IMG/VR virus record: IMGVR_UViG_3300042327_001430
Location: 1-42,318 of that record
Strand: one strand, 5' to 3'
Length of the DNA: 42,318 nucleotides
DNA from: a virus
Positions 7,398-14,418 of the stretch are shown piece after piece. Position 1 is the first letter of the stretch. Every line of letters begins with the position of its first letter. A program made the position numbers and the translations under genes. The notes under the pieces are model-generated. The model had not been told where the DNA came from. It was given only the letters and a program-made list of their open reading frames with translations, and ran no database searches.

Positions 7398-7780
7398 GCG
7401 ACACGCCTGAGACCGACGCAGCCGTCGAAACATCCGGCGGCGACTGGTCGCCAGTCCTGCGTGCAGTGGCGCAAAGCTTGGAGCGCGACGAGGCGATACA
7501 GCAAAACGCCAAGCTGCGAGACATTGCGGAGAAGGACGACGAAAAACTTGACAACGAATATAACAAGACACTCGATACGGAATTAAGCATATATTGTCGG
7601 GCAAAGTGGAATGCGGCTATTGATGACCGAGACACAGCTATTCTGGAGGCAGAGAAATTGCGGGAGCAAAACGCCAAGCTGCGCGAGATCGCGGAAAGGG
7701 CAATTGATGCGGTCAGTAACCAACCCACGGAAAGCTTCCTCCGCGCCGAACTCGACCAACTCAAGGAGGGCGCGAAATGA
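7394..7780 (+). CDS. MSDTPETD-family small protein 2
   Basis: A 128-residue protein beginning MSDTPETDAAVETSGGDW. Downstream are two helical segments containing the repeated phrase QNAKLR(D/E)IAE, separated by about 50 residues, so the gene itself looks internally duplicated. The start AATGAGCGACACGCC is nearly identical to the starts of its neighbours. Its C-terminus LKEGAK is encoded within the ribosome binding site of the next gene. Probably a soluble coiled-coil protein; function unknown. Confidence 0.7.
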   Translation: MSDTPETDAAVETSGGDWSPVLRAVAQSLERDEAIQQNAKLRDIAEKDDEKLDNEYNKTLDTELSIYCRAKWNAAIDDRDTAILEAEKLREQNAKLREIAERAIDAVSNQPTESFLRAELDQLKEGAK

Positions 7781-8397
7781 GCGACACACCAGAAACGGAT
7801 GCAGCTTGGGATAAATACATAAGCCCCCCCTACACTTATTGGGCAGGAGACTTACGCATTTTAGCGCAAAGACTTGAGCGCGAACGCGACGAGGCGCGAC
7901 ATAAACTTGAGCTTTGCATGGCAGCAAATAGTGATGTTGCAAGAATAGCCAAAGAGCGCGACGAGGCACAGGCTGAATTGGAAATGTGGCGAGATGGAAA
8001 CATCATGCACCAAATTCACAGGGATGAGTTAGAAAAAGCAGAACGCGAGCGCGACGAATACTACGCAAGAGCGGCCTCACTGGTTTTGCGCTTACCTCCT
8101 GAAACGATTGCTGGCGAGGTGCAGCAGTGGCGTGATGAGTTCAAAGCAGATCGTGAGAAGCTAATCCGCGAGCGCGACGAGGCGCGGGAGTTGCACAGAA
8201 ACGCTTTGCGCGAACGAGAAGCAACAGAAAAGGAAGTTGATGCAATGCTGGAACGAGCACACAAAGCAGAGCGCGAGCGCGACGAAGCGAGGGAGGCGTT
8301 GCGCGAAGCGTGGCTGGCAATGGATGAAGTTGACGGCACAGACAGGATGGTCAACTGGCAGAACAAAAACGCAAATATATTGGAGGGCGCGAAATGA
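7777..8397 (+). CDS. MSDTPETD-family coiled-coil protein 3
   Basis: A 206-residue protein beginning MSDTPETDAAWDKYISP. From about residue 28 to 190 it is an almost continuous coiled coil with five or more copies of a RERDEA(R/Q)-type phrase (DNA core GAGCGCGACGA), spaced irregularly. This points to growth by internal duplication. It ends LEGAK, overlapping the ribosome binding site and ATG of the next remnant at 8394. Long phage coiled coils of this kind are often unannotated; a scaffold or bridging role is only a guess. Confidence 0.72.
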   Translation: MSDTPETDAAWDKYISPPYTYWAGDLRILAQRLERERDEARHKLELCMAANSDVARIAKERDEAQAELEMWRDGNIMHQIHRDELEKAERERDEYYARAASLVLRLPPETIAGEVQQWRDEFKADREKLIRERDEARELHRNALREREATEKEVDAMLERAHKAERERDEAREALREAWLAMDEVDGTDRMVNWQNKNANILEGAK

Positions 8398-8456
8398 GTG
8401 ACATGGGCAATGGGCAACATTGCCAGAGCGGCGTTGGAGGGCAAGGTGTGAAATGA
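8394..8456 (+). CDS. MSD-type mini-gene, likely remnant of a fourth copy
   Basis: A 20-codon frame (MSDMGNGQHC...GGQGVK) that starts with the same ATGAGTGAC and GGAGGGCGCGAA leader as its larger neighbours and ends in a further GGAGGGCAAGG...AAATGA junction. It looks like a cassette collapsed by deletion, keeping both ends and losing the body. It may still be translated through coupling. Confidence 0.45.
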   Translation: MSDMGNGQHCQSGVGGQGVK

Positions 8457-8602
8457 ATTGTCGCACTTTGAAATTGTCGCAGTTGAAAAATGTCAGACAA
8501 CGTGAAGGCCAAGACAGGGGGGGCATCGGGAACCCTACCAACCCGCTCAACCAATGCAGTTTGCCCGTCGCTCGCTTCTTTCCTGAGCGTTGCATAATTT
8601 GA
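8453..8602 (+). CDS. Doubtful small protein
   Basis: A 49-residue frame from ATG 8453 (ATGA overlap), ending at TGA 8600-8602 inside the TTTGACA element that precedes the terminase small subunit. The first codons coincide with a 16-base tandem repeat, so this part may be regulatory rather than coding. No recognisable domain; included because the coupling pattern is the same as for the upstream genes. Confidence 0.3.
   Translation: MNCRTLKLSQLKNVRQREGQDRGGIGNPTNPLNQCSLPVARFFPERCII
8456..8487 (+). repeat. Tandem 16-base direct repeat, possible operator
   Basis: AATTGTCGCA occurs at 8456-8465 and 8472-8481, exactly 16 bases apart, each followed by a TTGA-type tail. A weaker third match (AAATGTCAGAC) follows at about 8487. 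The repeat lies at the boundary between the early gene run and the terminase genes, where control of late transcription would be expected. Confidence 0.4.
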
Positions 8603-8604
8603 CA
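8598..8604 (+). promoter_or_regulatory. TTTGACA start-site element (terminase small subunit)
   Basis: TTTGACA lies 14 bases before the GTG start at 8619; between them is the dyad TTGCACAA (8608-8615). The TGA inside the heptamer is the stop of the preceding small frame. One of ten such elements in this genome. Confidence 0.45.
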
Positions 8605-8618
8605 TCGTTGCACAAGCC

Positions 8619-9275
8619 GTGGGCATCACGGAATTAAGCAACGCGTTAAACATCGACAAGTCGGTCGTCTCGCGCCTCGTCAAGAAAGGCATGCCCACGA
8701 CCTCGGTGGACGCCGCCCAGGCGTGGCGCGAATCGAACGCACCGCCGAGGGCCAAGCGTGGGCAACGCGGCACACCGCCACCGCCGCCGAAACTCTCAAA
8801 GGTCGCCGAACCTCCGAGAGTGTCAGAGCCTGCCGAGCCTCTGCCAGTTCCTCCACCGCCGCCGGTTCACGACAGCGCACCCGAGCCTGACGACGAAGAC
8901 AACACGCCGCGCCAATCCCTCCGCCGTGCCCGCCTTGCCGAGAAGGTCGGCTACAACGAACTCGTCATCTGCAAGCGCAACGGCGGCTCGGTCGAAGACA
9001 TCCGCAAGGCAAACCAAATCTACATCGCCTCCAGGAACAACCGCATCAAGGCCGAGAAGGATTTCAAAGACTGGCAACGCCAGGAAGCCATCACCCTCTT
9101 CTACGACGAAGCGCGCGACATCACGAGCCGCCCGCACATCACCGCCAAGCAGCTCCTCGAAGTCATGCCCAAGACCCTCGCCACCCGGCTGCACGGCCAA
9201 CCGCAGAAAACCATCGAAGCCACCCTTGCCGAGTGGGCCGACAACCTCACGACCATCATCCGAAAAGCCATATGA
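8619..9275 (+). CDS. Terminase small subunit, Nu1-like
   Basis: A 218-residue protein from GTG 8619; an in-frame TAA at 8595 leaves little room for an earlier start. The N-terminus is a winged HTH of the Nu1/MerR type (ELSNALNIDKSVVSRLVKKG, then a VDAAQAWRES tail), which recognises the packaging site. A long Pro-rich linker (about residues 50-95) connects it to a helical C-terminal part (KAEKDFKDWQRQEAITLFYD) that would oligomerise and contact the large subunit. Position before the GpA-type large subunit supports the call, although an HNH gene and a methyltransferase lie in between. Confidence 0.8.
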   Translation: MGITELSNALNIDKSVVSRLVKKGMPTTSVDAAQAWRESNAPPRAKRGQRGTPPPPPKLSKVAEPPRVSEPAEPLPVPPPPPVHDSAPEPDDEDNTPRQSLRRARLAEKVGYNELVICKRNGGSVEDIRKANQIYIASRNNRIKAEKDFKDWQRQEAITLFYDEARDITSRPHITAKQLLEVMPKTLATRLHGQPQKTIEATLAEWADNLTTIIRKAI

Positions 9276-9280
9276 AAATG

Positions 9281-9943
9281 CTACCCCCTAAATCGCACGG
9301 CGCTTCTCTCTGTTTCCCGAATCAAAACAACTTCCCCTTCTGGATAGGAAAAAGGTTTTCCGTAAATTTTAATTTCATCAAGAGGGATCAGGTTTGCGTG
9401 AACCATGTAATGATGATTCGGGCAAAGCGTGACAAGGTTTTCAACGCGATCTGTTCCTCCGTTCCTTTTTGGAATTATGTGGTGAACTGCCGTAACAAAG
9501 GAAAAACCACAAATAACACACTTGCCTCCGTCTCTAATTCTTGCGGACTGCTTTCCACTCCTGTTAGTTGTTCGTTTTACGGCAGCCAGCTTTTTTTTGA
9601 ATGCCTCTTTTCCGCATTCTTTAGAGCAATAGCCAACCTTCTTTCCTTGCAAATAGGCGGAAGTGACTTGCATAGACTTACCGCAATTTTGGCAGGGCAT
9701 TTCGGCCCTGTTATACATCGGGTTTTTGCTGCCGGTGAGTTTTTTTCTAAACCCATCTCGACAATCAATAGAGCAAAAAACTCTCTGCTTAATATGTGGC
9801 CGAGTAGCAAAAATACCGCCGCAGTTTCTGCATTCATGCTCAGCATATTTTTTTCTTCTGCCTCTACCGTTGTGACCAGAAATAAACCTTTTTCCTTTAT
9901 TGGCTTGTCCACCACACCCGCATTCACAAAATCCATCTGTCAT
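9281..9943 (-). CDS. HNH homing-type endonuclease with zinc ribbons, antisense to the late operon
   Basis: A 220-residue protein on the - strand, starting at 9943. It has several Cys pairs: CECGC near residues 6-10, C38/C41, C57/C61, C84/C87 and C106/C110. These are followed by the HNH core, with C142/C145, HHIIPKRNGG at 154-163, the E-N-L segment near 168-170 and CPNHH at 174-178. The DNA is AT-rich compared with the flanking genes. It is wedged 5 bases after the terminase small subunit stop and starts 2 bases from the divergent methyltransferase start. HNH genes beside terminases are common and can aid packaging, but opposite orientation and foreign composition fit a free-standing homing endonuclease better. 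Confidence 0.87.
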   Translation of the reverse strand: MTDGFCECGCGGQANKGKRFISGHNGRGRRKKYAEHECRNCGGIFATRPHIKQRVFCSIDCRDGFRKKLTGSKNPMYNRAEMPCQNCGKSMQVTSAYLQGKKVGYCSKECGKEAFKKKLAAVKRTTNRSGKQSARIRDGGKCVICGFSFVTAVHHIIPKRNGGTDRVENLVTLCPNHHYMVHANLIPLDEIKIYGKPFSYPEGEVVLIRETERSAVRFRG

Positions 9944-9945
9944 AT

Positions 9946-11187
9946 ATGAAAGAAAACACAAAAAAAGAAACATTGTCAAATCTTGTTGTTGAGCATTTGA
10001 AGCCTTCGGATTTGGCGCCATATAAAAATAACGCGAAAAAGCACGACGCTGCTCAAATCTCAAAGTTGTGTGGAAGTATAAAAGAATTCGGCTTTAACAA
10101 CCCCGTCCTCATCGACAAGGACAACGGCATCATCGCCGGTCACGGTCGCGTGCTTGCCGCTCAATCCCTCGCCCTCGAGTCCGTCCCCTGCATCCGCCTC
10201 GGCCACCTCACCGACACCCAGCGCCGAGCCTACATCCTCGCCGACAACCGCCTCGCCGAGATCGGCGGCGGGTGGGATGAGGAAATGCTCAAGCTCGAGC
10301 TGGCGGATCTCGCCTCCTTGGATGTCGATGTCGCCGAGATTGGATTCGGCGCTGAAGACCTCGCCGAGCTGGAGATGGAAGAAGAGGCGGAAAAATCAGA
10401 CGCCGACGCCGAGCCACAGATCGACAAGGCCGAAGAACTCCGCGCCAAGTGGGGCGTCGAGCCAAGGCAACTTTGGGAGCTTGGCGACCATCGGTTGCTG
10501 TGTGGCGACTCCACGATCCCCGAGCATGTGGCAAAACTCATGGGCGGAGAGAAGGCTGAAATGGTTTTTAGCGATCCTCCATATGCTTTGTTTGGAAATT
10601 CAACCGGAGTCCATGGCATTGCCGACGATAAAATGGTTCGCCCATTTTTTCGTGATATTGGCCGCGCCAGCGTTGAATGGGTTGAAAACTTTGGCCATGT
10701 CTATTTGTGCTGCGATTGGCACACAGCGTTTGTTATTCAATCCGTAATTACAGAAGTTGGTCTGACCGCAAAAAATTTGTGTGTATGGGACAAGGGCGAT
10801 GGGGGCATCGGTGCAAACTATCAGCAGTGCTATGAGTTAATTTGGTTTTTTACAAACTCGCCGCGAGCCAAAGGCACTCTGGCAAAAAAAGAAGCTGGAG
10901 AGAAAACAGTCAACGGAGTGCCAAACATTTGGCGCTTTCCTCGCGTTCAAAGTAACAGAATCCACAATGCAGAAAAGCCTGTTGGAATGGTGAGCGTTCC
11001 AATCACAAATGGCAGTAAGCCGGGCAACATCGTTTTAGATTTTTTCTCGGGAAGCGGAACGGCTCTAATGGCCTGCGAGCAACTTGGCCGCAAATGCCGC
11101 GCCATCGAAATCTCGCCCGCTTATGTCGCCGTGGCGATCCAGCGATGGGCAGACGCCACCGGCAAAGAACCCAAGCGCCTCGCATGA
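9946..11187 (+). CDS. ParB-like nuclease domain / DNA methyltransferase fusion
   Basis: A 413-residue fusion. Residues about 8-110 are a ParB/sulfiredoxin-like domain (IIAGHGRVLAAQSL, then VPCIRLGHLTDTQRRAYILA), and an acidic linker follows. Residues about 185-405 form an amino-methyltransferase with DPPY at 210-213 and the AdoMet-binding LDFFSGSGTA near 364-373. Catalytic motif before AdoMet motif is the beta-class order, which modifies adenine-N6 or cytosine-N4. It probably protects phage DNA from host restriction or marks it for packaging. Composition is patchy: bases 9946-10095 and about 10555-11050 are AT-richer than 10095-10550. Its TGA overlaps the terminase ATG. Confidence 0.9.
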   Translation: MKENTKKETLSNLVVEHLKPSDLAPYKNNAKKHDAAQISKLCGSIKEFGFNNPVLIDKDNGIIAGHGRVLAAQSLALESVPCIRLGHLTDTQRRAYILADNRLAEIGGGWDEEMLKLELADLASLDVDVAEIGFGAEDLAELEMEEEAEKSDADAEPQIDKAEELRAKWGVEPRQLWELGDHRLLCGDSTIPEHVAKLMGGEKAEMVFSDPPYALFGNSTGVHGIADDKMVRPFFRDIGRASVEWVENFGHVYLCCDWHTAFVIQSVITEVGLTAKNLCVWDKGDGGIGANYQQCYELIWFFTNSPRAKGTLAKKEAGEKTVNGVPNIWRFPRVQSNRIHNAEKPVGMVSVPITNGSKPGNIVLDFFSGSGTALMACEQLGRKCRAIEISPAYVAVAIQRWADATGKEPKRLA

Positions 11188-12887
11188 CCCCCGCCGCCGA
11201 AGCCCTACGCGAACACCTCCGCTCGATCTACGCGCCGATTGACCGGCGCACCGTCACCGAGTGGTGCGCTGACGAGGTGATCCTGAGCGAGCGGCAAACG
11301 CAGATGCCGGGCAACTTCAGCACCCGCCTCACGCCCTACCTCCGCGAGCCGCTTGAGTGCTTCGGCGATGTCGATGTTTCCGACCTCGTGCTCGTATTCG
11401 GCACGCAGACCGGCAAGACCACGATGGTGCAAGCAGGCACCGCCTGGCGCATCGTGAACAAGCCGCAGCCGGTCGTTTGGGTCATGCCCACCGAAGGCCT
11501 CGCCCGATCGTTTTCCGAGACGCGCTGGCTCCCACTCTTCGACGACAGCGCCACGCTCGCCGCTCAGAAGCCAGCGGACCGGCACCGCTTCAAAAACCTC
11601 GAGCAGCATTTTTCGCGGTGTTCGCTCGTCTTCGTCGGGTCGAACTCCCCGGCGAACCTCGCCAGCCGCCCCGCCGGACTCCTACTGATGGACGAGGTGG
11701 ACAAATTCGCCCGCGAGACAGACCAAGAAACCTCCGCGCTTTTCCTCGCAGAGAACAGAACCAAGTCATTCGTCGGCGCGCTTCGCGTCAAGACCAGCAC
11801 GCCCACCACGCCGGACGGCGCGATATGGCAGGAGTTTTTGAAAGGCACGCAGGAGAAATTCATGCTCGAGTGCCCGCACTGCCACGAGCGCATCGAGCTT
11901 TTGTGGGAGCAGGTCAAGTGGGACACCGACGCGAAAGTGGCCGGCAAGTGGAACATGGCCCGAGTCGAAGAATCCGCGCGCTACATTTGCCAGCGGTGCG
12001 GAGGCGAGTGGAACGACGGCCAGAAGATCGAAGCCCTCCAAGACGGCAAGTGGCAGGCCACAAACCCCAGCGCCCAGCGCGGCTTCCGCAGCTTTCACCT
12101 TAATTCCCTCTACGCGCCGTGGCGCTCCTGCACCTTCGGCGCGCTCGCGGTGAAATTCCTACGCGACAAGGACACGCTCAACGGCCTGCAAGATTTCACG
12201 AACAGCACCATGGCCATGCCGTGGGAGCAGGTCGAGACCAGCATCGGCGACGCCAACATTCTCAGCCTCCGAGGCGACTACACGCGCGGCACCTGCCCGA
12301 TCGAGCCAGCGCACATCGTCACCTGCGCCGACATCGGCCAGGATAAACAGCACTGGACCACGGTCGCCTTTGACGCCAACGGCCAGAGCTATGTCCTCGA
12401 CTACGGAACCACGCTCACCATCGAAGACTTGCTGGCCGACTCGCCCCGCCGCATCTACCGCACGCCCAGCGGGCAGGAAGTCCGCCCCGAGTGCGGATTG
12501 ATGGATTCCGGCTTCGCCACCTTCCGCGTCTACACCGCCTGCCAAGTCAGCGCCGGATTCTGGCACGCCGCCAAAGGCTCCGGCGCAACCTTCGGCAGCC
12601 GCATCGGGCGCACCGTCATAGACGACTTCCCCGGCGTCGTGCTCTACACCTTCGTGGACCACGCCATCAAAACGGAACTCTTCATCGACCGAATCCGCAA
12701 CGGCAAGCCCCCGCTCGCCATCCCGCGCGACACCACCGAGGACTTCCTACGCGGCATGAGCGGCCAGCGCCTCGTTCCCCGCAAGACCGCCACCGGCCAA
12801 GAGTTCGTATGGAAATCCGTCGCGCAAGATCACTACATGGACGCCGTGAAACTCTGCCATATCGCCTGGCACATCTTGAAAAACTGA
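11184..12887 (+). CDS. Terminase large subunit, GpA family
   Basis: A 567-residue packaging motor of the lambda gpA-like family. ATG 11184 overlaps the methyltransferase stop; longer upstream starts are shadows. The ATPase has Walker A GTQTGKTT at 73-80 and Walker B LLLMDE at 166-171. A zinc-binding insertion follows (C230/C233 and C269/C272), as in other GpA proteins. The nuclease part shows D383 in CADIGQD, D441 in GLMDSG, and a late acidic DHYMDAV. It cuts concatemers at cos-like sites and pumps DNA into the prohead through the portal. The full length is close to lambda gpA. Confidence 0.93.
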   Translation: MTPAAEALREHLRSIYAPIDRRTVTEWCADEVILSERQTQMPGNFSTRLTPYLREPLECFGDVDVSDLVLVFGTQTGKTTMVQAGTAWRIVNKPQPVVWVMPTEGLARSFSETRWLPLFDDSATLAAQKPADRHRFKNLEQHFSRCSLVFVGSNSPANLASRPAGLLLMDEVDKFARETDQETSALFLAENRTKSFVGALRVKTSTPTTPDGAIWQEFLKGTQEKFMLECPHCHERIELLWEQVKWDTDAKVAGKWNMARVEESARYICQRCGGEWNDGQKIEALQDGKWQATNPSAQRGFRSFHLNSLYAPWRSCTFGALAVKFLRDKDTLNGLQDFTNSTMAMPWEQVETSIGDANILSLRGDYTRGTCPIEPAHIVTCADIGQDKQHWTTVAFDANGQSYVLDYGTTLTIEDLLADSPRRIYRTPSGQEVRPECGLMDSGFATFRVYTACQVSAGFWHAAKGSGATFGSRIGRTVIDDFPGVVLYTFVDHAIKTELFIDRIRNGKPPLAIPRDTTEDFLRGMSGQRLVPRKTATGQEFVWKSVAQDHYMDAVKLCHIAWHILKN

Positions 12888-12890
12888 CCT

Positions 12891-13103
12891 GTGAAAAAAT
12901 CCCAACTTTGGAAAATCTACTGCGCAAAAAATCCCAGCTTTGCGGGCGATGGGAACATCACGATGAGCGCGCGCGGCCTGCGCAAACTCTTCGACCAAAC
13001 ATGGGACTACGCCTTTCACGAAGGCGAAGACGAGAACGAACACGCGCCGGTAAACAACTCAAAATCCGTGGACGATCTGCGCAAAATCTTCGGCATGTTC
13101 TGA
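12891..13103 (+). CDS. Small hypothetical protein after terminase
   Basis: A 70-residue protein from GTG 12891, three bases after the terminase stop. It begins KKSQLWKIYCAKNP and has an acidic centre (EGEDENEH) and a short C-terminal helix (VDDLRKIFGMF). Its position suggests a head or packaging accessory, but I do not recognise the family. Confidence 0.6.
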   Translation: MKKSQLWKIYCAKNPSFAGDGNITMSARGLRKLFDQTWDYAFHEGEDENEHAPVNNSKSVDDLRKIFGMF

Positions 13104-13108
13104 GCGAT

Positions 13109-13156
13109 TCGGTGGAGTCACCGATATGATCCAGACCATTTTCGTGGCGTCACGAA
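13109..13156. promoter_or_regulatory. Pair of matching 16-base operator dyads
   Basis: TCGGTGGAGTCACCGA (13109-13124) and TTCGTGGCGTCACGAA (13141-13156) are both near-perfect dyads of the same pattern with GTGG.GTCAC at the centre. Their centres are 32 bp apart, three helical turns, so two dimers would bind the same DNA face. They lie upstream of the small-gene cassette at 13323-14011 and of the candidate promoter at 13238. Confidence 0.55.
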
Positions 13157-13176
13157 ATTGATGCCCGCCCGCCGAG

Positions 13177-13191
13177 CTAGTGTTCATGCGG
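13177..13191. repeat. 15-base repeat shared with the immunity region
   Basis: CTAGTGTTCATGCGG is found here and again, exactly, at 39084-39098 between the divergent regulators. Both copies sit inside a CCGC...GCGG dyad. A shared operator for a phage repressor is the simplest reading. Confidence 0.5.
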
Positions 13192-13237
13192 CTCTGCGGG
13201 CCTCCAAAAATATTTTCATCTTTTTGAAAAAAAGTTG

Positions 13238-13266
13238 TTGACGAGAAATCGAGTTTGTGAGATTGT
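13238..13266 (+). promoter_or_regulatory. Candidate promoter for the small-gene cassette
   Basis: TTGACG (13238-13243) is a good -35 box; 17 bases on, GATTGT (13261-13266) is a weak -10. An AT-rich stretch with the dyad TTTTCA/TGAAAA lies just upstream (13213-13230). The weak -10 keeps confidence low. Confidence 0.35.
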
Positions 13267-13322
13267 CATCCCAGATCGAAGCCACCACGGCGACGACGAA
13301 AACAAAAAACCAAACCAAAAAA

Positions 13323-13571
13323 ATGAAAATCGAAAACGCAATCAAGAAGCTAAACAAAGAAGGATTCACAGTTATTGAAGCCAACGGCTTTTACTCCGCA
13401 AAAAAAATCGGGTGCAAAAAGTTAGTTGAGTTTCACCGGAACGGACGAAGCGACGAAGCCACCTGCATCGGATACCGCCGCGAAAATCACCACAGCGACA
13501 GCATGACCGATTATTGCGCGACTTTCTTCTGCGATAGCCTCGCCCGCGCTATCAAATTGGCCCTCGCCTAA
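13323..13571 (+). CDS. Hypothetical protein of the AT-richer cassette
   Basis: An 82-residue protein from ATG 13323 (MKIENAIKKLNKEGFTVIEA). The leader is A/C-rich (AACCAAACCAAAAAA) with no Shine-Dalgarno sequence. It is more AT-rich than the surrounding late genes. It has a basic N-terminal helix and two Cys near the end (DYCATFFCDS). Function unknown; it belongs with 13623 and 13823 to a small block between terminase and portal. Confidence 0.65.
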   Translation: MKIENAIKKLNKEGFTVIEANGFYSAKKIGCKKLVEFHRNGRSDEATCIGYRRENHHSDSMTDYCATFFCDSLARAIKLALA

Positions 13572-13581
13572 CAACCCACCC

Positions 13582-13612
13582 GGCGCGGGTTCGATCCCCG
13601 CGCCACTAACCA
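13582..13612 (+). other. tRNA T-arm/3'-end-like fragment
   Basis: GGCGCGGG (13582-13589), loop TTCGATC and CCCGCGCC (13597-13604) form an 8-bp hairpin with the invariant tRNA T-loop. It is followed by ACTA and ACCA, so it resembles a tRNA 3' end including CCA. No matching 5' half exists upstream (the coding sequence ends at 13571), so it is not a functional tRNA. It could be a relic of an integration site or of acquisition of this cassette next to a tRNA, or a hairpin that mimics a T-arm. Confidence 0.45.
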
Positions 13613-13622
13613 AACCAACAAA

Positions 13623-13826
13623 ATGAAAACAAAATCGCTTATGACAAGCTGGACAAAAATCGCAAAAAGCCACTACCGCCACGAAACAAAAGTGGAAATT
13701 TTTAAAAGCACTCAAGGATGGCATGTAATCGGTGGCGCTAACTGCGGATATGTTTACTCAACAATGTGGGTGGCTATGTATGAAGCCGCCAAAACAAAAG
13801 CGGAATTTGTAAAATTAGCTCAATGA
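13623..13826 (+). CDS. Hypothetical protein of the AT-richer cassette
   Basis: A 67-residue basic protein (MKTKSLMTSWTKIAKSHYRH start) with a beta-rich, aromatic middle (GWHVIGGANCGYVYSTMWVA). The leader AACCAAACCAACAAA repeats that of 13323, so the two genes share a duplicated start region. Function unknown. Its stop overlaps the ATG at 13823. Confidence 0.62.
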   Translation: MKTKSLMTSWTKIAKSHYRHETKVEIFKSTQGWHVIGGANCGYVYSTMWVAMYEAAKTKAEFVKLAQ

Positions 13827-14011
13827 AAAAACCCACCACCCACGGCGGCCCGCGCAAAGGATCGGGCCGCCCCAAAGGCGCGAAATCCGCCAACGCCAAA
13901 GGCCGGACAGCCGTAACGCGCTCCGTCTCCATGCAGCCCGAGAGTTGGGCCAAGCTCGACATCCAGCGAGGCACGATGAGCCGAGGGAAGTTTATCGAGT
14001 CGAAACTTTGA
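13823..14011 (+). CDS. Putative AT-hook/ribbon-helix-helix DNA-binding protein
   Basis: A 62-residue basic protein. The N-terminus HGGPRKGSGRPKGAKS contains an AT-hook-like GRP core flanked by basic residues. The C-terminal half (AVTRSVSMQPESWAKLDIQR, then a short helix) matches a ribbon-helix-helix fold: one beta-strand, two helices. Such proteins are small dimeric repressors. It is the last gene of the cassette before two terminators and is a candidate binder of the dyads at 13109-13156. Confidence 0.68.
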   Translation: MKKPTTHGGPRKGSGRPKGAKSANAKGRTAVTRSVSMQPESWAKLDIQRGTMSRGKFIESKL

Positions 14012-14031
14012 CTCGCCCGTAAAGTTATCAA

Positions 14032-14079
14032 ACCCGCCGCGCCTCTGCTTGCATGCGTAATTCGGCGGGTCTTTTTTTT
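14032..14079 (+). terminator. Rho-independent terminator
   Basis: ACCCGCCG (14032-14039) pairs with CGGCGGGT (14063-14070), with C then eight T residues at 14072-14079. It lies about 20 bases after the putative ribbon-helix-helix gene and closes the small cassette. Confidence 0.75.
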
Positions 14080-14181
14080 GTCAGAAAAACGACCACAATT
14101 TTCCGACACAATTTCTGGTTTAGAAACACCGCCGCGAACTCAAGCCACGCTTGAACTTCCGCGCAGATTCTAATCATCCCG

Positions 14182-14216
14182 AACACTACACTCGCCGAGT
14201 GTAGTGTTTTTCTTTT
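14182..14216 (+). terminator. Second terminator, perfect 12-bp stem
   Basis: AACACTACACTC (14182-14193), loop GCC, and GAGTGTAGTGTT (14197-14208) form a perfect 12-bp stem followed by TTTCTTTT. Two consecutive terminators strongly insulate the cassette from the head genes. From 14217 to about 14394 I see no gene or other clear signal; the stretch is non-coding. Confidence 0.78.
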
Positions 14217-14397
14217 GTAAACTTTGACTCTCCCGCCTTCACGCAGGCAGTCGATCTACATATTGCCGTGGCAAGCCCCTCTTCCCTTCGATGGGTAATG
14301 GGCGGCGGCCGGATCGGGGAGCGCTGGGTCGCTCGATTCACTCCGTAAAACCCGGCGACTGAAAAGGTGCGGCCGCGCCGTCCCTGCCACCTCCCCT

Positions 14398-14404
14398 TTT
14401 GACA
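14398..14404 (+). promoter_or_regulatory. TTTGACA start-site element (connector-like gene)
   Basis: TTTGACA lies 14 bases before GTG 14419. It forms part of an inverted repeat CCTTTTGA / TCAAAAAGG (14395-14416). Here an AAGGG sequence also offers a Shine-Dalgarno site. Confidence 0.45.
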
Positions 14405-14418
14405 ATTTCAAAAAGGGT

